A DNA stretch of 13,554 bases from Anaerolineales bacterium UBA5069 (GCA_002415895.1 DIAV01000103.1:1-13554); one strand, 5' to 3'. Positions 1 through 6,651 are shown, counted from the first letter of the stretch. The notes: generated from the sequence alone by a model not told the origin. Made by a program: numbers and translations.

Positions 1-30
1 TCAACCTCACACCCACCCCTCGGAGCCACC

Positions 31-1278
31 ATGTCCTACAACGTTAACGCCGTACGCAAGCTCTTTCCCGCCCTGCAGGAGCACTTCAACGGCAGGCCCG
101 CCATCTTCTTCGACAATCCTGGCGGCACACAGGTGCCGCAGAGCGTCATTGATGCCATGAGCGACTACCTGATTCGCCGCAACGCCAATACACATGGCGT
201 CTTTGAGACTTCCATGCGTACCGACGTAACGATTGACAACACACGCCAGGCCGCGGCCGACCTGCTGGGGGCCGACGTCGATGAAATTGTCTTCGGCAAC
301 AACATGACAAGCCTCACCTTTGCGCTCATGCAGAGCATAAAGGCCGAGTTCGGCCCAACCGACGAGATCATCGTCACCCGATTGGACCACGACGCTAACG
401 TGGCGCCCTGGCTCATGCTGGCCGAGGACACAGGCGCTCGCCTTCTCTTTGCCGACATAGACCCCGAAAGCTGCACGCTGGACATGGCGCACTTCCACTC
501 GCTCATTTCGCCCCGCACCAAGCTGGTGGCGGTGGGCTATGCCAGCAATGCAACAGGCACAATCAATGACGTTGCCTCGGTGATCTCCTGGGCGCGCGAG
601 GTGGGCGCCTATGCCTTTGTGGACGCTGTCCAGTACGCGCCGCACGCCCTGATTGACGTGAAGGCGCTCGATTGCGACTTCCTCATGTGCAGCAGCTATA
701 AATTCTTTGGCCCCCACGCGGGCATTATGTACGGCAAGCGCGAGCATCTCAAGCGGTTGCGCGCCTACCGTGTGCGCCCCGCCGGCGAGGAATTGCCGGG
801 CAAATGGGAAACGGGCACCAAGAATCACGAGGGGTTGGCGGGCGTGGGCGCGGCCATTGACTACATTGCAGGCCTGGGCGTGAGCTACGGCGGCGTCTCG
901 GCGGCGGCGCCCCGGCGCGAGAAAATTACCGCGGCATGGCAGGTGCTCGCTCCCTACGAACTCCAACTGATGGAGCGGCTGATTGCCGGCCTGGAGGCCA
1001 TTCAGGGTGTGCGCATCTATGGCCTGACGGAGCGCGAGGCCATGAGCTCACGCGTGGCAACGGTCTCCATTCGCAAGGAGGGCACCACGCCCGAACAACT
1101 GGCCACGGCGCTGGCTGCGGAGAATATCTTCACATGGAACGGCAACTTCTACGCGCTCTCCATTAGCGAGCGGCTGGGCGTGGAGTCGAGCGGCGGTCTG
1201 CTGCGCATTGGCCTCGTCCACTACAACACAATGGATGAGGTGGAAAAGTGCCTGCGCGTGCTGGCCACGGTGAAGTGA
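31..1278 (+). CDS. Cysteine-desulfurase-like class V aminotransferase (PLP enzyme)
   Basis: A 415-residue fold-type I PLP enzyme, closest in style to the 'cysteine desulfurase-like' subfamily (TIGR01976/VC1184 type), whose reaction is not established. The N-terminus shows the family hallmark FFDNPGGTQVPQ (about residues 26-37), followed by NANTHG. His120 (RLDHDAN) should stack on PLP, Asp198 (FVDAVQYAPH) should hold the pyridine nitrogen, and Lys224 in SSYKFFGPHAG should form the Schiff base. The C-terminal region around WNGNFYA and GLLRIGLVHYNT has no equivalent of the SufS/IscS catalytic cysteine loop, so true desulfurase activity is doubtful. The ATG at 31 follows GGAG at 22-25 with a 5-nt spacer. 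It converges on the phosphoesterase gene. The family call is firm; the substrate is unknown. Confidence 0.92.
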   Translation: MSYNVNAVRKLFPALQEHFNGRPAIFFDNPGGTQVPQSVIDAMSDYLIRRNANTHGVFETSMRTDVTIDNTRQAAADLLGADVDEIVFGNNMTSLTFALMQSIKAEFGPTDEIIVTRLDHDANVAPWLMLAEDTGARLLFADIDPESCTLDMAHFHSLISPRTKLVAVGYASNATGTINDVASVISWAREVGAYAFVDAVQYAPHALIDVKALDCDFLMCSSYKFFGPHAGIMYGKREHLKRLRAYRVRPAGEELPGKWETGTKNHEGLAGVGAAIDYIAGLGVSYGGVSAAAPRREKITAAWQVLAPYELQLMERLIAGLEAIQGVRIYGLTEREAMSSRVATVSIRKEGTTPEQLATALAAENIFTWNGNFYALSISERLGVESSGGLLRIGLVHYNTMDEVEKCLRVLATVK

Positions 1279-1293
1279 CGGGGCAAGCGTGGT

Positions 1294-1371
1294 GTGGTAA
1301 GTGGTTGATTGGTTGATTGGTAATTGGCGCCGGTATCATAATCACCAATCAACCAATCAACTACTTACCAC
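1294..1371. repeat. 28-bp inverted repeat (hairpin) built of TGGTNNN units between convergent genes
   Basis: The left arm 1294-1321 and right arm 1344-1371 are reverse complements at 27 of 28 positions, separated by a 22-nt loop. Each arm is made of short tandem units (TGGTAAG, then TGGTTGAT twice, then TGGTAAT). The hairpin lies between the convergent aminotransferase and phosphoesterase genes, so it could end transcription in both directions, although there is no U-tract. The right arm contains the TAA stop of the phosphoesterase gene (1365-1367), so the repeat contributes coding sequence. Related units occur at 5977-5997 and 6631-6651. Confidence 0.85.
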
Positions 1372-1874
1372 CGTTTCGCCTCCACATCATGCAACGCCAC
1401 TGTGTGCGCAACTGTGTCGTAAAGCGCCCAGGTGGGTGCGCCGACGAGGCCGAGCAGTTCACCCGGGTTCACGAGCCATGTGTCGCCAACCTGCTCAACG
1501 TGCTTCTTGTGGTTGTGGCCGTAGGCAACCAGGTCCAATTGGCCTGAGGCCGCAATGCGCTGCGCCGGCTCAGGATAGTGGATGAGAGCCAGCATGCGGC
1601 CCTCAACCTGCAACTCGGTGTAGACGCCATAGAGCGTCACATTGGGATTGCGGCCTGCCATGACCTGCAGGAGGCGGCCATCGGCATCGTTGTTGCCCAT
1701 AACAATGTGAATGGGCCCGGAAAAGCCCTGCGCCAGCTCCGTTACCACAAAGGGCGCACACAAATCGCCCAAATGCAGAAGCATGTCGGCCCCGGCGGCA
1801 CGCACGGCTGCGAGTGCGGCCCGCAGCACGGGCAGATTGTCATGCGAATCCGATATCATTGCGATCTTTGCCAC
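1365..1874 (-). CDS. YfcE/MJ0936-type metallophosphoesterase
   Basis: A 169-residue cytoplasmic calcineurin-like phosphoesterase with the complete metal-binding set: DSHDN (Asp9, His11), HLGD (Asp37), GNND (Asn61-Asn62-Asp63), IHYP (His99) and YGHNH (119-122), followed by NPGEL (136-140). Size and motif order match the small YfcE/MJ0936 group, which hydrolyses phosphodiesters in vitro with two bound metal ions; physiological substrates are generally unknown. The start is GTG at 1872-1874, backed by GAGGAG at 1880-1885 with a 5-nt spacer. The last codons and the TAA stop fall in the arm of the inverted repeat at 1294-1371. It is divergent from the LysM lipoprotein gene across a hairpin repeat. 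Confidence 0.93.
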   Translation of the reverse strand: MAKIAMISDSHDNLPVLRAALAAVRAAGADMLLHLGDLCAPFVVTELAQGFSGPIHIVMGNNDADGRLLQVMAGRNPNVTLYGVYTELQVEGRMLALIHYPEPAQRIAASGQLDLVAYGHNHKKHVEQVGDTWLVNPGELLGLVGAPTWALYDTVAHTVALHDVEAKRW

Positions 1875-1915
1875 GATAACTCCTCTTCTTCACTTGCGAT
1901 AGAGTTCATACCGCC

Positions 1916-2052
1916 ATGAGAACAACAGTTCAACGCAAAGACGGAAAGACCGCAACGAATCGCAAAGAATCTGCAACTATGACTTTTGCAGTTGCTTTTC
2001 CTCTGCGTTGCCTGCCGTTTTTCGCGCCTTTGCGTTGAGACGTTTTTCTCAT
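1916..2052. repeat. MITE-like imperfect inverted-repeat element, copy A
   Basis: The whole interval folds into one long imperfect hairpin. The outer arms (1916-1940 and 2028-2052) match at about 21 of 25 positions around the core TCAACGCAAAG, and an inner perfect stem GCAACT/AGTTGC (1973-1978 with 1990-1995) closes the tip. It fills nearly all of the divergent promoter region between the phosphoesterase and LysM genes. The stretch 1906-1941 matches 4057-4092 at 32 of 36 positions, which shows that it is a dispersed repeat. No transposase or clear target duplication is visible. Confidence 0.7.
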
Positions 2053-2062
2053 TCCCCTATGT

Positions 2063-2068
2063 TATACT
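2063..2068 (+). promoter_or_regulatory. Probable -10 box (TATACT) for the LysM lipoprotein gene
   Basis: TATACT ends 7 nt before the ATG at 2076, so transcription would start at or next to the start codon. This suggests a leaderless mRNA, in keeping with the absence of a Shine-Dalgarno sequence in this gap. No good -35 lies at 16-18 nt; TTGAGA at 2035-2040 is 22 nt away and falls inside the hairpin repeat. Confidence 0.5.
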
Positions 2069-2075
2069 CGCAGCG

Positions 2076-3146
2076 ATGAACCTTCAAGCGGCACCGAGCG
2101 GCCCCCGTGCGTCCCTCGTCTGTAAACTCCTCAATGGGCGGCGTTCTGCCCGCGTTCTGCCCGGCGTGATTGGCGCATTGGCGCTGGTCGCGCTGCTGGC
2201 GGCTGCGTGTGGGCAGGTGATCACCCTGGAGCCAACGCCCACACCCGAACCGACAGCAACCCTTGCCGTTGCCGTGGAGGTGGCTACGCTGCCGCCCACA
2301 TCAACGCCCGCCCCCTACACACCCGCGCCCACAGCCACGCCGACAATTACGCCCACACCCGTCATCCACACCATTCTCTCGGGTGAGAGCTTGCTGGGGG
2401 TGGCGGGGCAGTATGGGGTTTCGGTCGCGGCCCTGCAGGACGCCAACGGCATTCTTGACCCGCGCTTTCTGCAGGTGGGGCAGCAATTGGTCATTCCCCG
2501 CCCTGAAGAGGTGGAGGAAGTCACCGATGCAAACTCAACGCCGACGCCCACGCCGCTGGCTGTGGAGGTGCAGAATGTCTATTTCAATGAGAGCAATGTG
2601 GGAGGGTTGTGGGTGCTGGGCGAGGTGCTGAACCCCGGCGCCGAATCGCTGGAGCAGGTGCGCGTCGGTGTTTCGCTGCTGGACGCCAGCAACGCCGAAA
2701 TTGCGCGTGTGGAAGGACTCGTGGCGCTGGATCTCGTGGATCCCGGCCAGGACGCTCCCTTTGCCGTCACCTTTGGCGAGAACCCGGGCGCGTTTGATCG
2801 CTACCGCGTCTTTGCCACACATGCCGTTGCCGCGTATGTGGGCAGCTACTACCGCGACCTCGAGGTGACGGACATCCAGTCACAGGGCGAGCGCTACGCT
2901 TCCTACACGGTCACCGGCAAGGTGCGCAATACAGGCCCCGAGGATGCCGTGGATGTCCAGGTTGTGCTCACTGCCTATGATCCGCTGGGACGTGTGATTG
3001 CCATGCGCAAGGTGACGCCGGAGTACAATGTCATTCCGCGCGGGGGCGAAAGTGCCTTCACCGCAGTGCTTGCGCCCGTGGGTGGCCCCGCCGAGCGTTT
3101 TGCCGCCGTGGCGCAGGGGCGCAGACAGGAAGCACCGCAGCCGTAG
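2076..3146 (+). CDS. LysM-domain lipoprotein with two FxLYD-like domains
   Basis: A 356-residue exported lipoprotein. A basic N-terminus and hydrophobic stretch end in LLAAAC, giving lipidated Cys45 (a slightly degenerate lipobox). A Thr/Pro-rich linker (about 50-95) leads to one LysM domain (98-141, HTILSGESL through LVIP), expected to bind peptidoglycan glycan. After another Thr-Pro stretch come two related beta-sandwich modules (about 163-245 and 262-348) with the FxLYD pattern of 'G-x-V-x-N-x-G' followed by 'V-x-L-x-D', a common adhesion or scaffold module of Gram-positive-type exported proteins. I start at ATG 2076 because it gives a proper signal peptide and directly follows TATACT; an in-frame upstream TTG at 1986 would begin inside the repeat. 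The sortase gene follows on the same strand after 149 nt. Role inferred: cell-wall-associated surface protein. Confidence 0.88.
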   Translation: MNLQAAPSGPRASLVCKLLNGRRSARVLPGVIGALALVALLAAACGQVITLEPTPTPEPTATLAVAVEVATLPPTSTPAPYTPAPTATPTITPTPVIHTILSGESLLGVAGQYGVSVAALQDANGILDPRFLQVGQQLVIPRPEEVEEVTDANSTPTPTPLAVEVQNVYFNESNVGGLWVLGEVLNPGAESLEQVRVGVSLLDASNAEIARVEGLVALDLVDPGQDAPFAVTFGENPGAFDRYRVFATHAVAAYVGSYYRDLEVTDIQSQGERYASYTVTGKVRNTGPEDAVDVQVVLTAYDPLGRVIAMRKVTPEYNVIPRGGESAFTAVLAPVGGPAERFAAVAQGRRQEAPQP

Positions 3147-3148
3147 GC

Positions 3149-3189
3149 GCAACAGCATGGCGCGGTGTAGAACTCCATGCGGGCGTTGC
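3149..3189 (+). terminator. Possible hairpin after the LysM gene
   Basis: Two nested stems follow the stop codon: GCAAC/GTTGC (3149-3153 with 3185-3189) and GCATGG/CCATGC (3155-3160 with 3175-3180), around a 14-nt loop. There is no U-tract, so intrinsic termination is uncertain; it may only stabilise the 3' end. The rest of 3190-3295 shows no gene and no convincing promoter. Confidence 0.35.
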
Positions 3190-3295
3190 AATTGCGCGAT
3201 TGGCGCGCCCCACGTGTAACATTCAATCCTGGTCGTCCAGTTTCTAATGACGTGCAGGCTAATGCAACTCAATTGAAGTCATCGCAACCATCCAA

Positions 3296-4054
3296 ATGAA
3301 CACATTCCCTTCAGGTAGACGCCCCATGATTTTTGCCCATCGATTGCCCACGCGCAGCCTTGCGCTGCCACTCATTCTCATTGCCATGCTGGCGCTGGCG
3401 GGCTGCGGCTCCTCCTCCGCCGAGGCCGCGACGGCGAGCGAGGCCGCGCCTGCAGTGCAGGCAACGCAGCAGCCCCAGGCTCAGCCCACAGTTGCCGAGG
3501 CCGCCGCCGCAGGCGTGGCGGCGCGCCCCACGGATGCACCGAGCGCGCAGAAGGCCGCCGCTGTTGCCGCGAGTGCCGCCAGTGAAGTCGAAACAGGCAT
3601 CCCCACGCGCCTGGTGCTCCCCTCCATCAAGTTGGATACGGGCGTGACCGAACTGGGCTGGAGCACAGCAAAGAGCAAAGAGGGGCAGGTCTTTAGCCAG
3701 TGGGATGTCGCGGAGTATGCCGCGGGCTGGCACAAGAACAGCGCCGAGCCCGGCCAGGGCGAAAATGTAGTGCTCAGCGGCCACAATAACATTCTCGGCG
3801 CGGTCTTCCGCGAGCTCGATCAACTCAAGCGCGGCGACAAGGCCGTGCTCTATGTGGGCGACAAACCCTTTGAGTATTTGATTGACAAGGTGATGATTGT
3901 GCCCGAGCGCACGGCAACAGCCGAGCAGCGCCTTGAAAATGGGGAGTGGATTCAGCCTGCAGGCGAGGAACGCTTGACGCTGGTAAGCTGTTGGCCGCGC
4001 GACGACAACTCGCACCGCATCATCGTCATCGCCCACCCTGTAACAACCAACTAA
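3296..4054 (+). CDS. Sortase-family transpeptidase with lipoprotein signal
   Basis: A 252-residue exported sortase (Pfam Sortase type). The catalytic triad is visible: His163 in VVLSGHNN, Cys232 in TLVSCWP and Arg241 in SHRIIVIA. Such enzymes cut a C-terminal sorting signal and join the protein to an amine acceptor on the cell surface. The N-terminus is unusual for the family: instead of a plain membrane anchor it carries a perfect lipobox LAGC with Cys37, followed by an Ala/Gln/Pro-rich linker (about 38-100) that would place the catalytic domain (about 102-252) away from the membrane. No protein in the window shows an obvious sorting signal. A second in-frame ATG at 3326 keeps the signal peptide intact, and neither start has a clear ribosome site. 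It follows the LysM lipoprotein, possibly co-transcribed. Confidence 0.9.
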   Translation: MNTFPSGRRPMIFAHRLPTRSLALPLILIAMLALAGCGSSSAEAATASEAAPAVQATQQPQAQPTVAEAAAAGVAARPTDAPSAQKAAAVAASAASEVETGIPTRLVLPSIKLDTGVTELGWSTAKSKEGQVFSQWDVAEYAAGWHKNSAEPGQGENVVLSGHNNILGAVFRELDQLKRGDKAVLYVGDKPFEYLIDKVMIVPERTATAEQRLENGEWIQPAGEERLTLVSCWPRDDNSHRIIVIAHPVTTN

Positions 4055-4056
4055 AA

Positions 4057-4150
4057 TCATACCGGCATAAGAACAACGTTTCAACGCAAAGAACTGCGAT
4101 AAGTTGGCCGAGACTTGCAGTTGCTTCCGCGCTGCGTGAGATGTTGTTTA
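4057..4150. repeat. MITE-like imperfect inverted-repeat element, copy B
   Basis: 4057-4092 repeats 1906-1941 at 32 of 36 positions (core AACAAC-NN-TTCAACGCAAAGA). The distal part shares GACTT..GCAGTTGCTT..CC with copy A. An inner stem AACTGC/GCAGTT pairs 4092-4097 with 4117-4122, and outer AACAAC/GTTGTT pairing is present. It begins immediately after the sortase stop. It is shorter and more diverged than copy A. Confidence 0.6.
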
Positions 4151-4168
4151 AACGAGATGCCGCCCTAT

Positions 4169-4198
4169 ACAGGCGCCTGCCCGCGGGCAGGCGCCTGT
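4169..4198. repeat. Perfect 30-bp GC-rich palindrome
   Basis: Every base of 4169-4198 pairs with its mirror around the centre CCCGCGGG; as RNA it makes a 13-bp stem with a 4-nt loop. It lies between the convergent sortase and PIG-L genes, 22 bp from the PIG-L stop. It could be a bidirectional terminator without a U-tract, or a protein-binding site. Confidence 0.75.
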
Positions 4199-4220
4199 GT
4201 GATCCAAGATTCGCGCCGCG

Positions 4221-4937
4221 CTACCACACATTCATGGTGCGGTAGGCCTCGGCGTAGCCATAGCCTGCAGCTTTGCCCGTTGCCGCGTCCATTTCCTTGA
4301 GCCAGGTCAGGCTCTCTTCGCCTTTGGGGAACTGGCTCACATGGGCCTTGCATGCCGCCAGTTTGTGCGCGTGGACATCGCTCACATCCACCAGCACATT
4401 GGGATCGCGATCGGTGCTGAAGAGAAAGACGCGCTGCAACTTGCCCAGCGCTGCGCCATCTTCGCGCAAGTGCTCCGGATGATAGAGGGGCATTTTGGAG
4501 GGCATGTAGGCGTCAATTGCTGCCTGTCCGGCGGCGCGGTGGTCGGGGTGAATCTGCCCCGGCCAGTACGGATCAAAGGTTAAGAGCGTGTCGGCCTGGG
4601 TGATGCGGTAGAGGCGCGCCAGTTGCGCGCGCAGTTCCAGATTGGGCACCAACTCGCCGTCATGGTGGCCCAGGTTGATGGTCTCGGCCAGCCCCAGAAT
4701 GTGCGCCGCGGCGGCGGTTTCGGCAAGGCGCGCCGTGGCCAGCGTCACGCGTGGCAGCGTATCCTCCTGCGCGCCAATGTCGCCCAGCGTGCAGTTGACG
4801 GAGACAACCGCGACCCCGCGCGCGATGAGCTTGGCCAGAACGCCCGCACAGCAACACTCGAGGTCGTCGGGGTGGGCGGCCACAACGATCACGCGCTCGA
4901 CCTCTGCGAACGCGTCCAATCCCAGTATTTCAGCCAT
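4221..4937 (-). CDS. PIG-L/LmbE-family zinc deacetylase
   Basis: A 238-residue cytoplasmic protein of the PIG-L/LmbE deacetylase superfamily, which removes acetyl groups from N-acetylglucosamine-type amino sugars (relatives act in mycothiol, bacillithiol and GPI pathways). Zinc ligands are clear: AHPDD (His22, Asp24, Asp25; Asp24 is the usual general base) and GQIHPDH (130-133, His133 as third ligand). NLGHHDGEL (88-96) and LTFDPYWPGQ are also family-typical. The start ATG 4935-4937 is preceded by GGAG at 4946-4949. No thiol-biosynthesis or antibiotic genes are near, so the substrate cannot be named. It is divergent from the MBL-fold gene and convergent with the sortase gene. Confidence 0.9.
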   Translation of the reverse strand: MAEILGLDAFAEVERVIVVAAHPDDLECCCAGVLAKLIARGVAVVSVNCTLGDIGAQEDTLPRVTLATARLAETAAAAHILGLAETINLGHHDGELVPNLELRAQLARLYRITQADTLLTFDPYWPGQIHPDHRAAGQAAIDAYMPSKMPLYHPEHLREDGAALGKLQRVFLFSTDRDPNVLVDVSDVHAHKLAACKAHVSQFPKGEESLTWLKEMDAATGKAAGYGYAEAYRTMNVW

Positions 4938-5024
4938 CGCTCTCTCTCCGCAGTGGTGGGCAGTAGAAATTCAGCTCCACACGGCGCCAGATGAAACCGC
5001 GCAGCGCAGAAGCCGCATGCAGGT

Positions 5025-5030
5025 TATAAT
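5025..5030 (+). promoter_or_regulatory. Probable -10 box (TATAAT) for the MBL-fold gene
   Basis: A consensus TATAAT lies in the 185-bp divergent gap between the PIG-L and MBL-fold genes, pointing at the latter. Transcription would start near 5037. No recognisable -35 is seen at 17 nt. Confidence 0.5.
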
Positions 5031-5122
5031 GGCACAGCGCGCCGCAATTTGTGCAATGCACTATGCACGCTGCAATCGACTTCGCCAAGGCAGTTCACAC
5101 TGTCCCAGTCACGAGGCCCGCC

Positions 5123-5971
5123 ATGCAAGCACCTTACCTCGCTGATGATGCGTTCCTGAATGATGTGCGCGCCGCGCGTACGCAATCACCCCACGCGCTG
5201 CATATCTGGTGGCTTGGCCAAAGCGGCTTCCTGCTCGACTGGCAGGGCAAGTATTTGCTCTTTGATCCCTACTTGTCCGACTCCCTCACCAAAAAATACG
5301 CAGCCACGGACAAGCCGCATCTGCGCATGACCGGCCGTGTCATTGACCCGGCGCGCCTTGATTTTGTGGATGTGGTGACCTCATCGCACAACCACACGGA
5401 TCACCTTGACGCCGACACGCTCAAGCCGCTGCTGGCTGCCAATCCGCGCCTGGTGCTGCTGGCGCCCGAAGCCAACCGCGCCTTTGCGGCCGAGCGGCTG
5501 GGCATTGCTGCAGCGGAGATTGTTGGCATGGACGATGGCGTAAGCCACACCGTGGCCGGCTTCCGTATCACGGGTGTGCCTGCGGCGCATGAAGCACTGG
5601 AGTACGACGACGCAGGCCACCACAGATTCCTGGGCTATCTTGTCAATGTCGGCCCGTGGACGATCTACCACAGCGGCGACACGCTCTTTTATCCGGGTAT
5701 GCCCGCGCGGCTGCGCCCGTGGGCCGTTGACGTGGCGTTGCTGCCCATCAACGGGCGCGCGCCGGAGCGCCGGGTGGCGGGCAACCTCAGCGGGCAGGAG
5801 GCGGCCAAACTTGCATATGAGATACAAGCCCGCACCCTCATTCCCTGCCACTACGACATGTTCGCCTTCAATACGGCTACACCCGACGAATTGATTGTGA
5901 CCTGCGAGAGCCTGGGGCAGCCCTACGCCGTGCTGCGCAACGGCGAGCGCTGGAGTGGGTTGAATGGGTGA
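5123..5971 (+). CDS. UlaG-like metallo-beta-lactamase-fold hydrolase
   Basis: A 282-residue cytoplasmic protein of the MBL fold, UlaG/L-ascorbate-6-phosphate-lactonase-like group. Metal ligands: SSHNHTDHLD (His89, His91, Asp93, His94), the His183-Ser-Gly-Asp186 motif in YHSGDTLFYPG, and His243 in CHYDMF. The opening IWWLGQSGFLLDWQGKYLLFDPYLSD is the typical first beta-hairpin of this group. Asp186 bridges the metals in relatives. I chose ATG 5123 because GAGG at 5113-5116 lies 6 nt upstream and the protein then begins just before the fold; in-frame GTG 5051 and ATG 5063 are possible and add up to 24 residues. The substrate is not predictable: relatives include lactonases, RNases and phosphodiesterases. 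No ascorbate-utilisation genes are near. Confidence 0.9.
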   Translation: MQAPYLADDAFLNDVRAARTQSPHALHIWWLGQSGFLLDWQGKYLLFDPYLSDSLTKKYAATDKPHLRMTGRVIDPARLDFVDVVTSSHNHTDHLDADTLKPLLAANPRLVLLAPEANRAFAAERLGIAAAEIVGMDDGVSHTVAGFRITGVPAAHEALEYDDAGHHRFLGYLVNVGPWTIYHSGDTLFYPGMPARLRPWAVDVALLPINGRAPERRVAGNLSGQEAAKLAYEIQARTLIPCHYDMFAFNTATPDELIVTCESLGQPYAVLRNGERWSGLNG

Positions 5972-5976
5972 AGGGT

Positions 5977-5997
5977 TGGTAACTGGTAATTGGTAAT
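5977..5997. repeat. TGGTAAY heptamer repeat, three tandem copies
   Basis: TGGTAAC, TGGTAAT and TGGTAAT follow head to tail just after the MBL gene stop and directly abut the IS66 remnant. The unit is shared with 1294-1371 and 6631-6651. Confidence 0.8.
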
Positions 5998-6627
5998 GAC
6001 TATTCAGGCAGGGCGACGGGGATGGGATGGCCCGCAAAGAGTGCAAGCAGGGCCTGGGCAGCGCTGTGGCCCTGCTTGCGCAGCGACGAGAGGTAGCTGC
6101 GCAGCACCGCCGCTTCGGCGCCCGCCCACGAGCGGAAGCAGCCGGCCACCTTCTGCTGCACCTTGACCATGCGGATGTTGCGTTCGGCCAGGTTGTTGTC
6201 AAACGGCACGCCAAAGTCATCGACAAAGGCCAGCACCGCGGCACGCTGTGTCAAGAGGCGCTCGGCCAGATTGAGTGCTTTGGGTTTGCGCACAGGCCCC
6301 CGTGCGCCTTGCGGCCAGCCGCCCACAGGCGGCGGGTTGGCCTGCTCTGCCGCACTCAGCAACCGCATGTAGGCGGCGTCAATGGCCTGGCGGCGTGCGG
6401 GCGGCAGAGCGCTTGCACCGCAGAGCCGGGCGGCCAGCGCGAGTTGTGGCTGTCCTGCCCCAACTGCGCTTCAAGCGCGGTAATGCGCTGCTGCTGGCGC
6501 TCAATCAGTGCCAGCGCATCGGCCAGCGCCGCACGCAACGCTGCCACCTCCTGCTTCAGCTCGGCAATCTGCTCTGCCTCACCCATGCGCCGCAGTCTGC
6601 ACGCTTTTCGCTAGCCTGAATCGTTAC
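5993..6627. mobile_element. Decayed, internally deleted IS66-family element
   Basis: An IS66-like transposase remnant (6000-6586, -) is bounded by ATTCAGGC (6002-6009) and its inverted copy GCCTGAAT (6614-6621). Both sides read GTAA at the outer end (5993-5996; complement of 6624-6627), which fits IS66-family termini. The flanking 8-mers differ, so no target duplication supports these exact ends. The left GTAA is also part of the heptamer tract. Boundaries are tentative. Confidence 0.5.
6000..6586 (-). pseudogene. IS66-family transposase remnant, catalytic core deleted and frameshifted
   Basis: Reading from ATG 6584-6586, the first ~55 residues match the IS66 transposase N-terminus: a leucine-zipper coiled coil (AELKQEVAALRAAL...) then ALEAQLGQDSHNSRWPP. 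The frame then runs to a stop at 6356. A second frame, open from at least 6419 to the TAG at 6000-6002, encodes the IS66 C-terminus: LPPARRQAIDAAYMRLL, then FDNNLAERNIRMVKVQQKVAGCFRS (with the catalytic Glu of the DDE triad) and the C-terminal tail. A full-length protein is roughly 450-550 residues; here the zinc-finger region and most of the DDE core, including both catalytic Asp residues, are missing. The two parts are out of frame around 6420-6450, so it cannot make an active enzyme. Confidence 0.88.
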
Positions 6628-6630
6628 AAA

Positions 6631-6651
6631 TGGTCACTGGTAAGTGGTGCA
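6631..6651. repeat. TGGTNAN heptamer repeat right of the IS66 remnant
   Basis: TGGTCAC, TGGTAAG and TGGTGCA are consecutive 7-mers; a partial unit CCGGTAAG follows. They mirror the tract at 5977-5997 on the other side of the IS66 remnant. The remaining DNA up to 6745 shows no gene. Confidence 0.6.

Noticed and set aside
7..966. Long minus-strand open frame opposite the aminotransferase gene
   Set aside because: No recognisable domain; codon-shadow of a high-GC gene with full family support on the plus strand.
1986..2075. TTG-initiated 30-residue N-terminal extension of the LysM lipoprotein
   Set aside because: It starts inside the hairpin repeat and upstream of the TATACT box, and it would bury the signal peptide behind an extra Cys/Phe-rich stretch; ATG 2076 fits a lipoprotein start.
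3311..4084. Minus-strand open frame opposite the sortase gene
   Set aside because: The plus strand has a complete His/Cys/Arg sortase triad; the reverse product is low-complexity and unrelated to any family I know.
5051..5122. Upstream GTG/ATG starts of the MBL-fold gene
   Set aside because: The extra residues match no part of the fold and have no ribosome site, while GAGG lies 6 nt before ATG 5123; not fully excluded.
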